Source: WQZF01 sp031556405
GTDB taxonomy: Bacteria > Pseudomonadota > Gammaproteobacteria > Burkholderiales > Rhodocyclaceae
Reading direction: 5' to 3'
Length of the DNA stretch: 64,000 bases
NCBI GenBank assembly: GCA_031556405.1
Contig: JAVBTC010000074.1
Location: forward strand, 1-64,000
Shown here: one piece after another, positions 9,602 through 18,354 of the stretch
Numbering within the stretch: the stretch's first letter is position 1
How the letters are laid out: each line of letters opens with the position of its first letter
The notes under the pieces: model-generated
Databases searched by the model: none
The model's input: only the letters and a program-made list of their open reading frames with translations
What the model was told of the DNA's origin: nothing
Translations under genes and position numbers: made by a program

Positions 9602-9927
9602 TTCCCTGGTTGCGCCGGGCCGGCGAGAGAGACGAAAGGGACGAAAGCGGATTCCTGTTGACGCTGCATGTCCAGCCCGGGGCGAAAAAAACCGAGATTG
9701 CCGGCGAACACGGGGAGGCATTGAAAATCCGGCTGGCCGCGCCCCCGGTCGACGGCAAGGCCAATGCCGCGCTGCTGGCATTCATCGCCGCGCGCCTGGA
9801 CATTCCCAAGGCGGCGGTCGAATTGAAAAGCGGGCATGGATCCAGACAGAAGACCGTGCTCGTGCACGCGGCGATGAGCGCGGAAACCATTTTGACGCGC
9901 CTTTCCGCGGCATCGCGCGCTTCTTGA
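9598..9927 (+). CDS. yggU: DUF167 family protein (YggU)
   Basis: 109 residues from the ATG at 9598, overlapping the yggT stop. The DUF167 core is clear: LLTLHVQPGAKKTEIAG, LKIRLAAPPVDGKANAALL and KSGHGSRQKTVLV. A small cytosolic protein of unknown function that is regularly encoded after yggT. The N-terminus carries a short acidic/basic stretch (GERDERDESG) from an imperfect 9-bp tandem repeat, which is not part of the conserved domain. Confidence 0.92.
   Translation: MIPWLRRAGERDERDESGFLLTLHVQPGAKKTEIAGEHGEALKIRLAAPPVDGKANAALLAFIAARLDIPKAAVELKSGHGSRQKTVLVHAAMSAETILTRLSAASRAS
9625..9651. repeat. Imperfect tandem repeat, about 3 x 9 bp, in yggU
   Basis: Units gagagagac, gaaagggac and gaaagcgga near the 5' end of yggU. 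They keep the frame and lie before the conserved domain. Confidence 0.5.
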
Positions 9928-10085
9928 GCCGGGTCTTTCGCCCGCCTTCGTTTCGGTCTTCCGGGAAAAGGGATAAACTTGAAGTTTCTGCCCGAAGCTC
10001 GCGCCGTTGTATTCTTTTGATTTATTCATCCGCGAGTGGGGCACGAAAACACCCCCCAACCCAATCACGAATAAGGAGAAACTCT

Positions 10086-10685
10086 ATGGCCGTTCTCGTC
10101 GCCAAACCCGCCCCCGATTTTCAAGCCAACGCCGTTTTCGGCAATAACGAAATCAAGCCGCTGAAACTCTCCGACTACAAGGGAAAGTATGTAGTCATGT
10201 TTTTCTATCCGCTCGATTTCACGTTCGTCTGCCCTTCCGAGCTGATCGCGTTCGATCACCGTCTGGACGAGTTCAAGAAGCGCGGCGTTGAAGTCATCAG
10301 CGTTTCGATCGATTCTGCCTTCACACACTTGGCCTGGAAAAACACGCCGGTGGAAAAGGGCGGCATCGGCGCCGTGCGCTATCCGATGGTTGCCGACACC
10401 AAGCATGAAATCTGCCGCGCCTACGATGTCGAATTCGAGCCGGACGGTGTCGCTTTCCGCGGTTCGTTCCTGATCGACAAGGCGGGCATCGTTCGTCATC
10501 AGGTCGTCAACGATCTGCCGCTGGGCCGCAATGTCGACGAAATGTTGCGCATGGTCGATGCGCTGCAGTTCACCGAGGAACACGGCGAGGTCTGTCCCGC
10601 CGGCTGGAACAAGGGCAAACCGGGCATGAAAGCCTCTCCGACCGGCGTTGCCGAATATCTCGCCTCGCACGGCAAGGAACTGTAA
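10086..10685 (+). CDS. 2-Cys peroxiredoxin (AhpC/Prx1 type)
   Basis: 199 residues with a strong AAGGAG ribosome site. A typical 2-Cys peroxiredoxin that reduces hydrogen peroxide and organic hydroperoxides in the cytosol. The peroxidatic cysteine is in FTFVCPSE (about residue 49) and the resolving cysteine in GEVCPAGW (about 170). The C-terminal tail after the resolving cysteine is of the Prx1 length, seen in proteins often annotated AhpC or TSA. No ahpF or oxyR lies next to it, so the electron donor (thioredoxin or AhpF) is open. A good terminator follows, so it is probably monocistronic. Confidence 0.94.
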   Translation: MAVLVAKPAPDFQANAVFGNNEIKPLKLSDYKGKYVVMFFYPLDFTFVCPSELIAFDHRLDEFKKRGVEVISVSIDSAFTHLAWKNTPVEKGGIGAVRYPMVADTKHEICRAYDVEFEPDGVAFRGSFLIDKAGIVRHQVVNDLPLGRNVDEMLRMVDALQFTEEHGEVCPAGWNKGKPGMKASPTGVAEYLASHGKEL

Positions 10686-10737
10686 GCGGTTAAGTTACAA
10701 AACCGCTGACCTGGGCCGCCTTGCGGTCCGGGGATTC

Positions 10738-10776
10738 GAAAAACCCCCGCCTTCCCGGAGAAGGCGGGGGTTTTTT
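10738..10776 (+). terminator. Rho-independent terminator after peroxiredoxin gene
   Basis: Perfect 11-bp stem CCCCCGCCTTC with a 5-nt loop, followed by six T residues and preceded by A residues, so it could work in both directions. It lies about 55 bp after the stop. Confidence 0.9.
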
Positions 10777-10945
10777 GTGCGTCGATTTTCGTATGTATGA
10801 GGCATGCACGGCGAGCCGGGCCGAATGGAGTGCCAGTATTCACGCGGGAGACGATAACGCTCCACTGCTTCCGGAATTGGCGGCAAGAAATGAATTTGGT
10901 GTTTTATACAGGCAGATATATCCGAATAGGGTTTTTTTTGTGAGG

Positions 10946-10973
10946 TTGAAAGTGTCGTTTCGCGCTCTATAAT
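10946..10973 (+). promoter_or_regulatory. Sigma-70 promoter for the chemoreceptor gene
   Basis: TTGAAA, a 16-bp spacer and a perfect TATAAT. Transcription would start near 10980, leaving a leader of about 280 nt before the chemoreceptor start. Confidence 0.65.
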
Positions 10974-11260
10974 GTGAGAGATTCAATGATTATGCATATT
11001 TTTTCCTGTCATTTGATGGAGGCGATGGATCTGTATTCCGTATCCCGTTTTTTGTTTTTTTATGAGGAGTGTTAACCGTATCGGGTTTTTTTGCGTTCCA
11101 TGTGCCGTTCCGGAATGCCGATGAGGATATTTGTTCGCGCTGTGGCGGGAACGTAAGTTCGAGTTGGGGCCTGTTCCAGGAGCAAAAAATCGTTTTTCGT
11201 TAGGCCGAATACCTAAAAGCAGGGCGCCATCCGCAGTTCAACGCTTTTTAGGAGGCTGTC
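10974..11260 (+). other. Long AT-rich 5' leader with a hairpin over the ribosome site
   Basis: About 285 bp with no gene. It contains several T runs and, at 11212-11252, an inverted repeat (CCTAAAAGC pairing with GCTTTTTAGG, one bulge). The right arm of this repeat covers the start of the AGGAGG ribosome site at 11250-11255, so folding could limit translation of the chemoreceptor. I searched by eye for a c-di-GMP riboswitch core here and did not find one. Confidence 0.45.
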
Positions 11261-12919
11261 ATGCTAAAGAATCTCAAAGTCGGAACACGGCTTTTTTTCC
11301 TTGTTTCCATCCTCATTGTCATTTCCGTCATCATCATGGCGCTCGGGATGCGCGGTATGGTAACGGCTCAGGATCGAATGAAGTATATATATGACAATAA
11401 CGTCGTTCCTCTCGTGGATATCGGGAGAGTCGGTTTTCTGATTCCGACCGCCGTTACCGATCTCTATCGCGCCCTGCAGCACGAACCCGGGAATACTTCC
11501 GCGGAGGTGCATAACGATCACCCGGTGACGGAACATCTGGATCATGCCGAAAGCGCTTTGAAAGAAGCCGAGGCGCTCTGGCAGGCGTACAAGGAAACCT
11601 CGCTGACGGAGGCGGAACAGAGACTGGCCGGGGATTTTGACCGGCAGTACGGAACGTTCGTCAGCGAGGTCATGCGTCCCACGATCGCATCCCTGCGCGC
11701 CGGCGATTACTCGCGTCCGGTCATCGAGCGTTTCGTCCGCGGGTATCGCGCCCAGGGCGTTCCGCTGGAACAAACCGTCAGGAATCTGCTTGCCCTGCAG
11801 GACAAGGTTGCCGGCGAGGAATACACAAAAGGCGATACCGCCTATCGTTCCGCGCGTCTGCTGATGTTCGGCGTCTTCCTGTTCGGATTCGCATTCAGCC
11901 TGGTGATTTCCATTGTCATCGTCCGCTCGATTGTCCGCCCCTTGGCCGGATTGCAGACGACGATGGCGGAGATCGAGGCAAGCGGCGATTTCACCCGGCG
12001 CATTTCGATGGTCAGCGCCGACGAGGTCGGGCAGACCGGAGTGTCTTTCAACAAACTCCTGGCGTCCCTGCAATCCGCCTTCGGCGAGATACTCCGGGGC
12101 GTCGGGCAGTTGAACTCGGCCGCGAACGAACTGGCATCGACGGCGCAACAGGCCGCGCAGGGCTCGGAGATGACCAGCGAGTCGTCGTCGGCCCTGGCCG
12201 CCTCGGTCCAGGAAATGACCGTCAGCATCAATCATGTCAGCGAGAACGCGCGGGAGACGCTGATGGTCACGCACCACACCGGAGATCTCTCGCAAAAGGG
12301 CGGTGAAGTCATCCATCGCACCGTTGCCGAAATGCAGGCGATGGCCGGCGCGGTGCGCGAATCTTCCGAAATCATTACCGAACTCGGACAGCAGTCGGAA
12401 CACATTTCCGGCATCGTCCAGGTAATCAAGGACGTGGCCGACCAGACCAACCTGCTGGCCCTGAACGCGGCCATCGAGGCGGCGCGCGCCGGGGAACAGG
12501 GGCGCGGCTTCGCCGTCGTCGCCGACGAAGTACGCAAGCTGGCCGAACGTACCGCCGGCGCCACGGGAGAAATCAGTTCGATGATCGAGGCGATCCAGCA
12601 CAGCGCCCAATCGGCGGTCAATTCGATGAGCCACGCGGCGGAGCGGGTCGAATCCGGCGCCGCGCTCGCCGATCAGGCCGGACAGGCGATCACCGACATC
12701 CAGCAGGGGGCCGCGCAGGTGCAGACGCACGTAAACGACATCACTTCGGCGCTCGCCGAGCAGAGCATCGCCAGCCAGACGATTGCGCAGCAGGTCGAGC
12801 GGGTGGCGCAGGCGGCGGAGGAGAACAGCGCTGCGGCGCACAGTTCCTCGCAATCCGCGATCAATATCGATCGACTGGCGCAGGCGATGCACACTGCCAT
12901 GGCGCGCTTCCAGGTATGA
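11261..12919 (+). CDS. Methyl-accepting chemotaxis protein
   Basis: 552 residues. N-terminal membrane helix at about 12-30, a four-helix-bundle-like periplasmic sensor of about 155 residues (DRMKYIYDNNV at its start), a second helix near 203-225, HAMP beginning VRSIVRPLAG, then the coiled-coil signalling domain. The highly conserved hairpin tip reads AARAGEQGRGFAVVADEVR. The ligand is unknown. No chemotaxis genes adjoin it, so it feeds a Che system encoded elsewhere. AGGAGG precedes the start and a strong terminator follows. Confidence 0.95.
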   Translation: MLKNLKVGTRLFFLVSILIVISVIIMALGMRGMVTAQDRMKYIYDNNVVPLVDIGRVGFLIPTAVTDLYRALQHEPGNTSAEVHNDHPVTEHLDHAESALKEAEALWQAYKETSLTEAEQRLAGDFDRQYGTFVSEVMRPTIASLRAGDYSRPVIERFVRGYRAQGVPLEQTVRNLLALQDKVAGEEYTKGDTAYRSARLLMFGVFLFGFAFSLVISIVIVRSIVRPLAGLQTTMAEIEASGDFTRRISMVSADEVGQTGVSFNKLLASLQSAFGEILRGVGQLNSAANELASTAQQAAQGSEMTSESSSALAASVQEMTVSINHVSENARETLMVTHHTGDLSQKGGEVIHRTVAEMQAMAGAVRESSEIITELGQQSEHISGIVQVIKDVADQTNLLALNAAIEAARAGEQGRGFAVVADEVRKLAERTAGATGEISSMIEAIQHSAQSAVNSMSHAAERVESGAALADQAGQAITDIQQGAAQVQTHVNDITSALAEQSIASQTIAQQVERVAQAAEENSAAAHSSSQSAINIDRLAQAMHTAMARFQV

Positions 12920-13086
12920 AAACGGGGCGTTTTTCGCCGGACGGCGCGATTTTTTTCCCTCATCTCCGGGAAAAAGGCGTTGAAAGGAGTGTCGAAAGGT
13001 GCGCCGAAGGGGGTGCGTCATGCCACGACATGTCCCGGACGGCGCGACCGGCCCGAAAGCGTGCTTGATTCAAAGTGCGTACATGT

Positions 13087-13125
13087 TCCGCGTGGGCAAA
13101 GCGCAGCATGCCCACGCGGAGATTT
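13087..13125 (+). terminator. Rho-independent terminator after chemoreceptor gene
   Basis: Perfect 12-bp stem TCCGCGTGGGCA with a 10-nt loop, then GATTTTT. About 170 bp after the stop and just before an AT-rich element. Confidence 0.75.
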
Positions 13126-13212
13126 TTCTATATTTATATATTAATATTCGTTTCTATATCGCTACAGTCAATATGTGATATTTGACTGTATTTGGAATTA
13201 AAGAAATTCCGT
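13122..13212. repeat. AT-rich CTACAGTAG element, copy 1
   Basis: AT-rich block in the convergent gap between the chemoreceptor and ubiB. Core CTACAGTCA at 13162 with GGAAT at 13194 (offset 32). Inside it, GACTGTA/TACAGTC form an inverted pair around the centre. The 12920-13249 gap otherwise holds only the terminator. Confidence 0.6.
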
Positions 13213-13249
13213 TTTTCTTCTTTTGAAGTTTTTCCGGGCTTGCCGGTGT

Positions 13250-14779
13250 TCAGAAATGCGCCACGAGGAGCGCAATGCAGCACGACAGTAAAACGGCAAT
13301 GAGCGCCAGCAGGCGGTTTTGCCGTTTTTGCGTGGCGATCAGCCGGGAAAGCAGCTTCGAGTAGTCGGGCGGCGGCGGCGCGGAAAGCGAACGGTGCGCC
13401 AGGCGCGGCAATTGGGGCAGCGTGCGCGCCCAGTACGGCGCTTCATGCCGCAGCGTCTTCGCGATGCCGCGCCAGCCGATCTGTTCGTTCATCCAGTGTT
13501 CGAGAAACGGTTTCGCCGTTTTCCACAGATCCAGATCGGGATCGAGCTGGCGCCCCAGGCCTTCGATGTTGAGCAGGGTTTTCTGCAGCATCACCAACTG
13601 CGGCTGGATTTCGACGTTGAAGCGGCGCGAGGTCTGGAAGAGGCGCAACAACACCTTGCCGAAGACGATGTCCTTCAGCGGCCGGTCGAAAATCGGCTCG
13701 CAGACGGCGCGGATCGCCGCTTCGAATTCGTCCTCGCGCGTATCCGGCGGCGCCCAGCCGGCCTCGATGTGCGCCTGGGCGACGCGCTTGTAGTCGCGTT
13801 TGAAGAAAGCGAGAAAATTCCGCGCCAGATAGTTCTTGTCGGTGTCGGTGAGCGTGGCGACGATGCCGAAGTCGAGCGCGATGTAACTGCCCTTCTTCTC
13901 GCCCGAATCGGCGACGAAAATATTGCCCGGATGCATGTCGGCATGGAAAAAGCCGTCGCGGAACACCTGGGTGAAGAAGATTTCGACCCCGGAGCGCGAC
14001 AGCGCCTTCAGGTCGATGCCGGCGGCGGCGAGGCGTTCCGGCTGCCCGATCGGAATGCCGCTCATCCATTCCATCACCATCACCGACGTGGTGCACCAGT
14101 CCCAATAGACTTCGGGCACCGCGAGCAGCGTCGAACCTTCGAAATTCCGCCGCAACTGCGAACAGTTGGCCGCCTCGCGCATCAGGTCGAGTTCGTCGTA
14201 AAGGTATTTCGCGAACTCGGCGACCACTTCGCGCGGTTTCAGGCGTTTTCCGTCCTGCCAGAGCTTTTCCATCAGCATCGCGAACGATTCGAGCAGCGCC
14301 AGATCGTGCGCGATGGCCTTGCGCATGTTCGGGCGCAGGATTTTCACCGCCGCCGAGCGTCCATCCGGCAGGCGCGCGAAATGCACCTGCGCGATCGAGG
14401 CACTCGCTACCGGCGTGGCGTCGAATTCGGCGAATACCTCGTGCGCCGGCTTGCCGTAGGCGTTTTCGATCTCGGCCAGCGCGCGCTCGGAAGAAAAGGG
14501 CGGCACGCGGTCCTGGAGTTTCGCCAGTTCGTCGGCAATGTCCGGCGGCAGAAGGTCGCGCCGGGTCGAGAGCATCTGCCCGAATTTGACGAAAATCGGC
14601 CCCAGGCTTTCCAGCGCCAGCCGCAGCCGCACCGCCGGCGGCGCGTCGAGCCGCCGCCAGAAAAACAGGATGCGCGAAAGCGCGAGCAGCCTTCCCGACG
14701 GCTCGTGTTCGAGCAGCATCTCGTCCAGTCCGTAACGGCCGGCAACGGAGATGATTTTGACAAGACGCAGAAGGCGCAT
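13250..14779 (-). CDS. ubiB: UbiB-family ubiquinone biosynthesis accessory kinase/ATPase
   Basis: 509 residues, the usual length. An ADCK/ABC1 atypical kinase with ATPase activity required for aerobic ubiquinone synthesis. The family KxGQ motif is VKFGQMLSTRRDLLP. The Ala-rich loop ATPVASASIAQVH, the ATP-contacting AVKILRPN lysine, HADMHPGN and ALDFGIVATL are all visible. Two C-terminal hydrophobic segments (LLALIAVLLSCCIALL) anchor it in the inner membrane. It stands alone here, not beside ubiE or ubiJ. The ribosome site at 14779 is weak. Confidence 0.95.
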   Translation of the reverse strand: MRLLRLVKIISVAGRYGLDEMLLEHEPSGRLLALSRILFFWRRLDAPPAVRLRLALESLGPIFVKFGQMLSTRRDLLPPDIADELAKLQDRVPPFSSERALAEIENAYGKPAHEVFAEFDATPVASASIAQVHFARLPDGRSAAVKILRPNMRKAIAHDLALLESFAMLMEKLWQDGKRLKPREVVAEFAKYLYDELDLMREAANCSQLRRNFEGSTLLAVPEVYWDWCTTSVMVMEWMSGIPIGQPERLAAAGIDLKALSRSGVEIFFTQVFRDGFFHADMHPGNIFVADSGEKKGSYIALDFGIVATLTDTDKNYLARNFLAFFKRDYKRVAQAHIEAGWAPPDTREDEFEAAIRAVCEPIFDRPLKDIVFGKVLLRLFQTSRRFNVEIQPQLVMLQKTLLNIEGLGRQLDPDLDLWKTAKPFLEHWMNEQIGWRGIAKTLRHEAPYWARTLPQLPRLAHRSLSAPPPPDYSKLLSRLIATQKRQNRLLALIAVLLSCCIALLVAHF

Positions 14780-14872
14780 GGGGAATGAGGGGAGGGAAGG
14801 GCGAAAAGCGCCAGTGTAGAACAGTTTGACGCGATGGCGTCGCGATTGAGGCTGGTGGGGGGATTGAGGCCG

Positions 14873-14899
14873 ATTGGAACTATTGGGACTATTGGGGCC
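14873..14899. repeat. Tandem repeat, 3 x 9 bp, at the mltB stop
   Basis: Units attggaact, attgggact and attggggcc. On the coding strand this creates the terminal CAA TAG and repeats the TAG stop once downstream. Confidence 0.7.
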
Positions 14900-16058
14900 G
14901 GTGCCGTTGTTTTGCGCGCGCCGCCTGCCGCCGGGGCGTTTTGCGCACGGCCGGTTCCGGGATTCCGTCCGGATTTTCCGCCCGCGCCGCGATGATCGCC
15001 TGCGCCAGTTGATAGACGGACATGGCGTAGAAGCTCGAACGGTTGTAGCGGGTAATGACGTAAAAGTTATTGAACCCGGCCCAGTATTCGGTTTCCTCTC
15101 CGGGCGTTTCCAGATCGATTACGGCGGCGTAGCGTTTGGGATCGCCAGGCGCGGAGAAGCCCTGCGCGGCCAATTCCGCAAGCGTTTTCTGCGGCAGGAT
15201 GCCCAGCGCCAGCAGCGGCGCCGGATCGCCTTTCAGCGTTGCCGGAACCGCGACCGGGCCGTCCCCACCTTCGCCCCCGTTCTTGCCCCCGCCCTTGCCT
15301 TTTTCCCAGCCGTGCTGGTAGAGAAAGCTGGCGACGCTGCCGATCGCATCGATCTCGCTGTTGCGCAGATCGATATAGCCTTTGTTCTCGAAGTCGACGG
15401 CAAAACGGCGAATGCTGCCCGGCATGAACTGCGGAATGCCGATTGCGCCAGCATAGGAACCGGTCACCGTGCGCGGATCGATGCCGTTTTCGCGCGCGAA
15501 CAGCAGAAATTGCTCCAGTTCGCTCCTGAAATAATCGGCGCGCGGCGGATAGTAAAACGCCAGCGACGCGAGCGCGCGCAGCACGTTGAAACGGCCCATG
15601 TTGCGCCCGTACAGGGTTTCGACTCCGATCACGGCCACGATGATTTCCGGCGGCACGCCGTAACGCGCCGAGGCGCGGGCCAGGTCCGCCTCATGGCGGC
15701 GCCAGAAACGCACGCCGCCGTCGATGCGTTCGGGATTGACGAAACGGGGCCGGTAAACACGCCACGAACGCTGCCCTTTCACCGTCGGCGGCAGGATCGC
15801 CTGCAATACCGCGGGATGCGGCGTGATCCCGGCGAACAGGCGCGAGAGTTCGTCGGCGTCGAAGCCATGGGCATCGCGCATGTTGACAATGAACGCGTTG
15901 ATTTCAGGGTTTTCGGAGAAAACCGCGGCGGAGGGGGCGGCAGGGGCGGAGGAATCCACGGCGATGCCGTTTGTTTCCGCGGACTTTCCCGCAATGGGAA
16001 GGAAAAGAAAAACGGCGGCGGTCAGCGCCGCGAATAAAGAATACAGGGGCTTTTTCAA
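14889..16058 (-). CDS. mltB: Lytic murein transglycosylase B
   Basis: 389 residues, GH103/SLT type 3. It cleaves the MurNAc-GlcNAc bond in the periplasm, forming anhydromuropeptides. An N-terminal signal segment (LFAALTAAVFLFLPIAG) has no lipobox cysteine, so it is soluble or SltB-like rather than lipid-anchored. The catalytic glutamate is in IGVETLYGRNMGRFNV; GSYAGAIGIPQFMPGSIRRFA and SVASFLYQHGW are typical. A Gly/Lys-rich insertion (GKGGGKNGGEGGDG) follows YQHGW, and the end of the gene is a 9-bp tandem repeat. No neighbour appears co-transcribed. Confidence 0.94.
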   Translation of the reverse strand: MKKPLYSLFAALTAAVFLFLPIAGKSAETNGIAVDSSAPAAPSAAVFSENPEINAFIVNMRDAHGFDADELSRLFAGITPHPAVLQAILPPTVKGQRSWRVYRPRFVNPERIDGGVRFWRRHEADLARASARYGVPPEIIVAVIGVETLYGRNMGRFNVLRALASLAFYYPPRADYFRSELEQFLLFARENGIDPRTVTGSYAGAIGIPQFMPGSIRRFAVDFENKGYIDLRNSEIDAIGSVASFLYQHGWEKGKGGGKNGGEGGDGPVAVPATLKGDPAPLLALGILPQKTLAELAAQGFSAPGDPKRYAAVIDLETPGEETEYWAGFNNFYVITRYNRSSFYAMSVYQLAQAIIAARAENPDGIPEPAVRKTPRRQAARAKQRHRPQ

Positions 16059-16097
16059 AACGGATCTGTGTACACGCGCAATAACGGTCGGGGAAAG

Positions 16098-16173
16098 TAT
16101 TCCAATTTAACTTATATAAGTATCGTTTTGTGTAGCTGGTTTCAAATGGTAATTATTAATTGAATCTGGAATT
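16098..16173. repeat. AT-rich CTACAGTAG element, copy 2
   Basis: 76 bp between bioB and mltB (both minus strand). It begins ATTCCAATTTAA and ends in TTGAATCTGGAAT, so both termini carry the ATTCC/GGAAT motif in inverted orientation. Core TTTGTGTAG, with GGAAT 41 bp away. Confidence 0.65.
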
Positions 16174-16253
16174 TCGGCGGCCGTTCCAACGATGGTGACC
16201 GGTACGAAATTTCCCGGTCTCTTCCCTGCCCGCGGGATCCCGCGCGCCTGCGC

Positions 16254-17261
16254 TTAAACCGGCCGCAATCCCAATTTGGCAAACAGCGCATCGTCGCGCT
16301 CGGCATCGGTATTGCCGGTGGTCAGCAACTTGTCGCCGTAGAACATCGAATTCGCACCGGCAAGGAAACACAGCGCCTGCAATTCTTCGCTCATCGATTC
16401 GCGCCCCGCGGAGAGGCGCACGTACGAAGTCGGCATCGTGATGCGGGCGCAGGCAATCGTGCGCACGAATTCAAACTGGTCGATGCGTTCCTTCGCGGCC
16501 ATCGGCGTGCCCGGAATCGGCACGAGGTTGTTGATCGGCACCGATTCCGGCGCCGGGTCGAGGTTGGCCAACTGCGCGATCAGCGCGGCGCGGTTCTTCC
16601 GCGACTCGCCCATGCCGACGATGCCGCCGGAACATACCTTGATTCCCACCGCGCGCACCTCGCCGATGGTATCGACGCGGTCCTGCTGCGTGTGCGTGGT
16701 GATTACCTGGCCGTAGAATTCGGCGTCGGTGTCGAGATTGTGGTTGTAGTAATCGAGGCCGGCTTCCCTGAGTTGCTCGGCCTGGCCGGCCTTGAGCATC
16801 CCCAGCGTGACGCAGGTTTCCAGTCCCAGGCTCTTGACCGCCTTGATCATGTCCAGCACCGGTCCCATGTCCTTGTCTTTCGGCCCGCGCCATGCCGCGC
16901 CCATGCAGAAGCGCGTCGCCCCCTTGTTCTTGGCGGCTTGCGCGGCGGCGAGCACATCGTCGAGCGGCAGCAGTTTTTCGCGTTCCGTGCCGGCGGCATG
17001 GCGCGCCGATTGCGAGCAATAGCCGCAATCCTCGGAACAGCCGCCGGTCTTGACCGAAAGCAGCGTCGAACGCTGTACTTCGTTGGCATCGAAATGACGG
17101 CGATGGATTTCCTGCGCGCGCCACAGCAGATCCATGAACGGCAGTTCGTACAGGGCTTCCACCGCGGCCGTGGACCAGCGCGGTTTCGCTGCGGAAGCGA
17201 TGCCGGGAGCGGGAGCGGACAAAGGATCGGGCCGCGTCGCGGCAAGAGTCGGAGCGTTCAT
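16254..17261 (-). CDS. bioB: Biotin synthase
   Basis: 335 residues. Radical-SAM enzyme that inserts sulfur into dethiobiotin. The SAM cluster cysteines are C75, C79 and C82 in GGCSEDCGYCSQSARH; YNHNLDTD, VCSGGIVGMGE and the C-terminal SAGRESM and GANSMFYGDKLLTT arginine/cluster region are intact. No other bio genes are adjacent. The extended N-terminus (about 25 residues rich in Ala/Pro) is not conserved. The start at 17261 has only a weak ribosome site. Confidence 0.97.
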   Translation of the reverse strand: MNAPTLAATRPDPLSAPAPGIASAAKPRWSTAAVEALYELPFMDLLWRAQEIHRRHFDANEVQRSTLLSVKTGGCSEDCGYCSQSARHAAGTEREKLLPLDDVLAAAQAAKNKGATRFCMGAAWRGPKDKDMGPVLDMIKAVKSLGLETCVTLGMLKAGQAEQLREAGLDYYNHNLDTDAEFYGQVITTHTQQDRVDTIGEVRAVGIKVCSGGIVGMGESRKNRAALIAQLANLDPAPESVPINNLVPIPGTPMAAKERIDQFEFVRTIACARITMPTSYVRLSAGRESMSEELQALCFLAGANSMFYGDKLLTTGNTDAERDDALFAKLGLRPV

Positions 17262-17396
17262 TTACGTCACACCATGCTTCATGAAATCGGAAGAACCGAC
17301 GATTATAGCGGCCCATGTGAAAATTCATACTTTATCGGCTTCGCCCTGCCGGTAGATGTCCTCCGGCAGGGAAACCGCGCGTTCAATGACCTTGAA

Positions 17397-18167
17397 ATGA
17401 TTCCCCGCTTTTTTCTCCCGTCCCGCGTTACCGCGCCGTTCGCGCCGGCTGCCCGCCGTCTTGTTGCCGCCCTGTTCGCCGGCGATTGCCTGCTCTGCGG
17501 CGACGAGCGGGGAACCGGGCTGCTCTGCCGCGAATGCGCCGAGGCACTGCCGTCGTTGCCGGAAGCCCATTGCCTGCGTTGCGCGCAGCCGACGGCGCAA
17601 GGCGCGACCTGCGGTCACTGCCTCGCGCATCCGCCGCATTACGACCGCACGCTGGCGCTGTACCGCTATCAGTTCCCGGTCGACAAAATGATCCAGTCGC
17701 TCAAATACCGCGGACAATTGCCGCTCGCCGGCTGGTTTGGAGAACGTCTGGGGACGTTGTGCAGGGAAACCTTCGCCGTTTCGGAAGGGGCCGATCCTGT
17801 ACCCGACTCAGCGCCCGACCTGATCGTTCCATTGCCTCTGCACCGGCAGCGCCTGAGCCGGCGCGGATTCAACCAGGCGCTCGAAATCGCCCGTCCGGTG
17901 GCGAAAATGACCGGCATCCCGCTCGTGCCCCTGCTCTGTCAGCGCATCCGCGCAACGACGCCGCAAGTGGAACTGCCCTGGAAGGAACGCGCGAAAAACG
18001 TCAAGAATGCCTTCATGTGCAACGCCAGCCTTGCCGGCAAGCATGTTTTGCTGATCGACGACGTGATGACCAGCGGCGCGACGCTCGACGAATGCGCGCG
18101 AACCCTGAAACTGCACGGGGCGGAGAAGGTGACGATCGCCGTCGCGGCGCGCGCGGCGAAAAGCTAG
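17397..18167 (+). CDS. comF: ComF family phosphoribosyltransferase-like protein
   Basis: 256 residues from the ATG at 17397, divergent from bioB. N-terminal zinc-ribbon region with paired cysteines (CLLCGDE, CREC, CLRCAQ, CGHC), then a type I phosphoribosyltransferase fold with the PRPP loop VLLIDDVMTSGAT. ComF in naturally competent bacteria supports uptake and processing of transforming DNA; in most proteobacteria the function (also called GntX) is not settled. The upstream open frame is not conserved. Confidence 0.9.
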   Translation: MIPRFFLPSRVTAPFAPAARRLVAALFAGDCLLCGDERGTGLLCRECAEALPSLPEAHCLRCAQPTAQGATCGHCLAHPPHYDRTLALYRYQFPVDKMIQSLKYRGQLPLAGWFGERLGTLCRETFAVSEGADPVPDSAPDLIVPLPLHRQRLSRRGFNQALEIARPVAKMTGIPLVPLLCQRIRATTPQVELPWKERAKNVKNAFMCNASLAGKHVLLIDDVMTSGATLDECARTLKLHGAEKVTIAVAARAAKS

Positions 18168-18354
18168 CGGCCGAACCGGAGAGAAACGAACGATGCCATA
18201 CGATCTTTCCGGAACGCGGTATCTGGCGTCATTTCGATTCATGCCACATAATCGCGGCAACGGGCCGTGCACTGCCGGGAACGGACAGCTCCGAAAATTC
18301 CGGCGGTACAGGCCCGGATCAACTTGATATTTCTGAAAAACAAGGGGGTAACAA

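Noticed and set aside
11062..11124. Possible 20-residue leader peptide upstream of the chemoreceptor
   Set aside because: No ribosome site and no attenuator-like arrangement.
13319..14788. Plus-strand open frame of 489 codons opposite ubiB
   Set aside because: Arg/Asp/Gln-rich antisense shadow of a clear ubiB gene.
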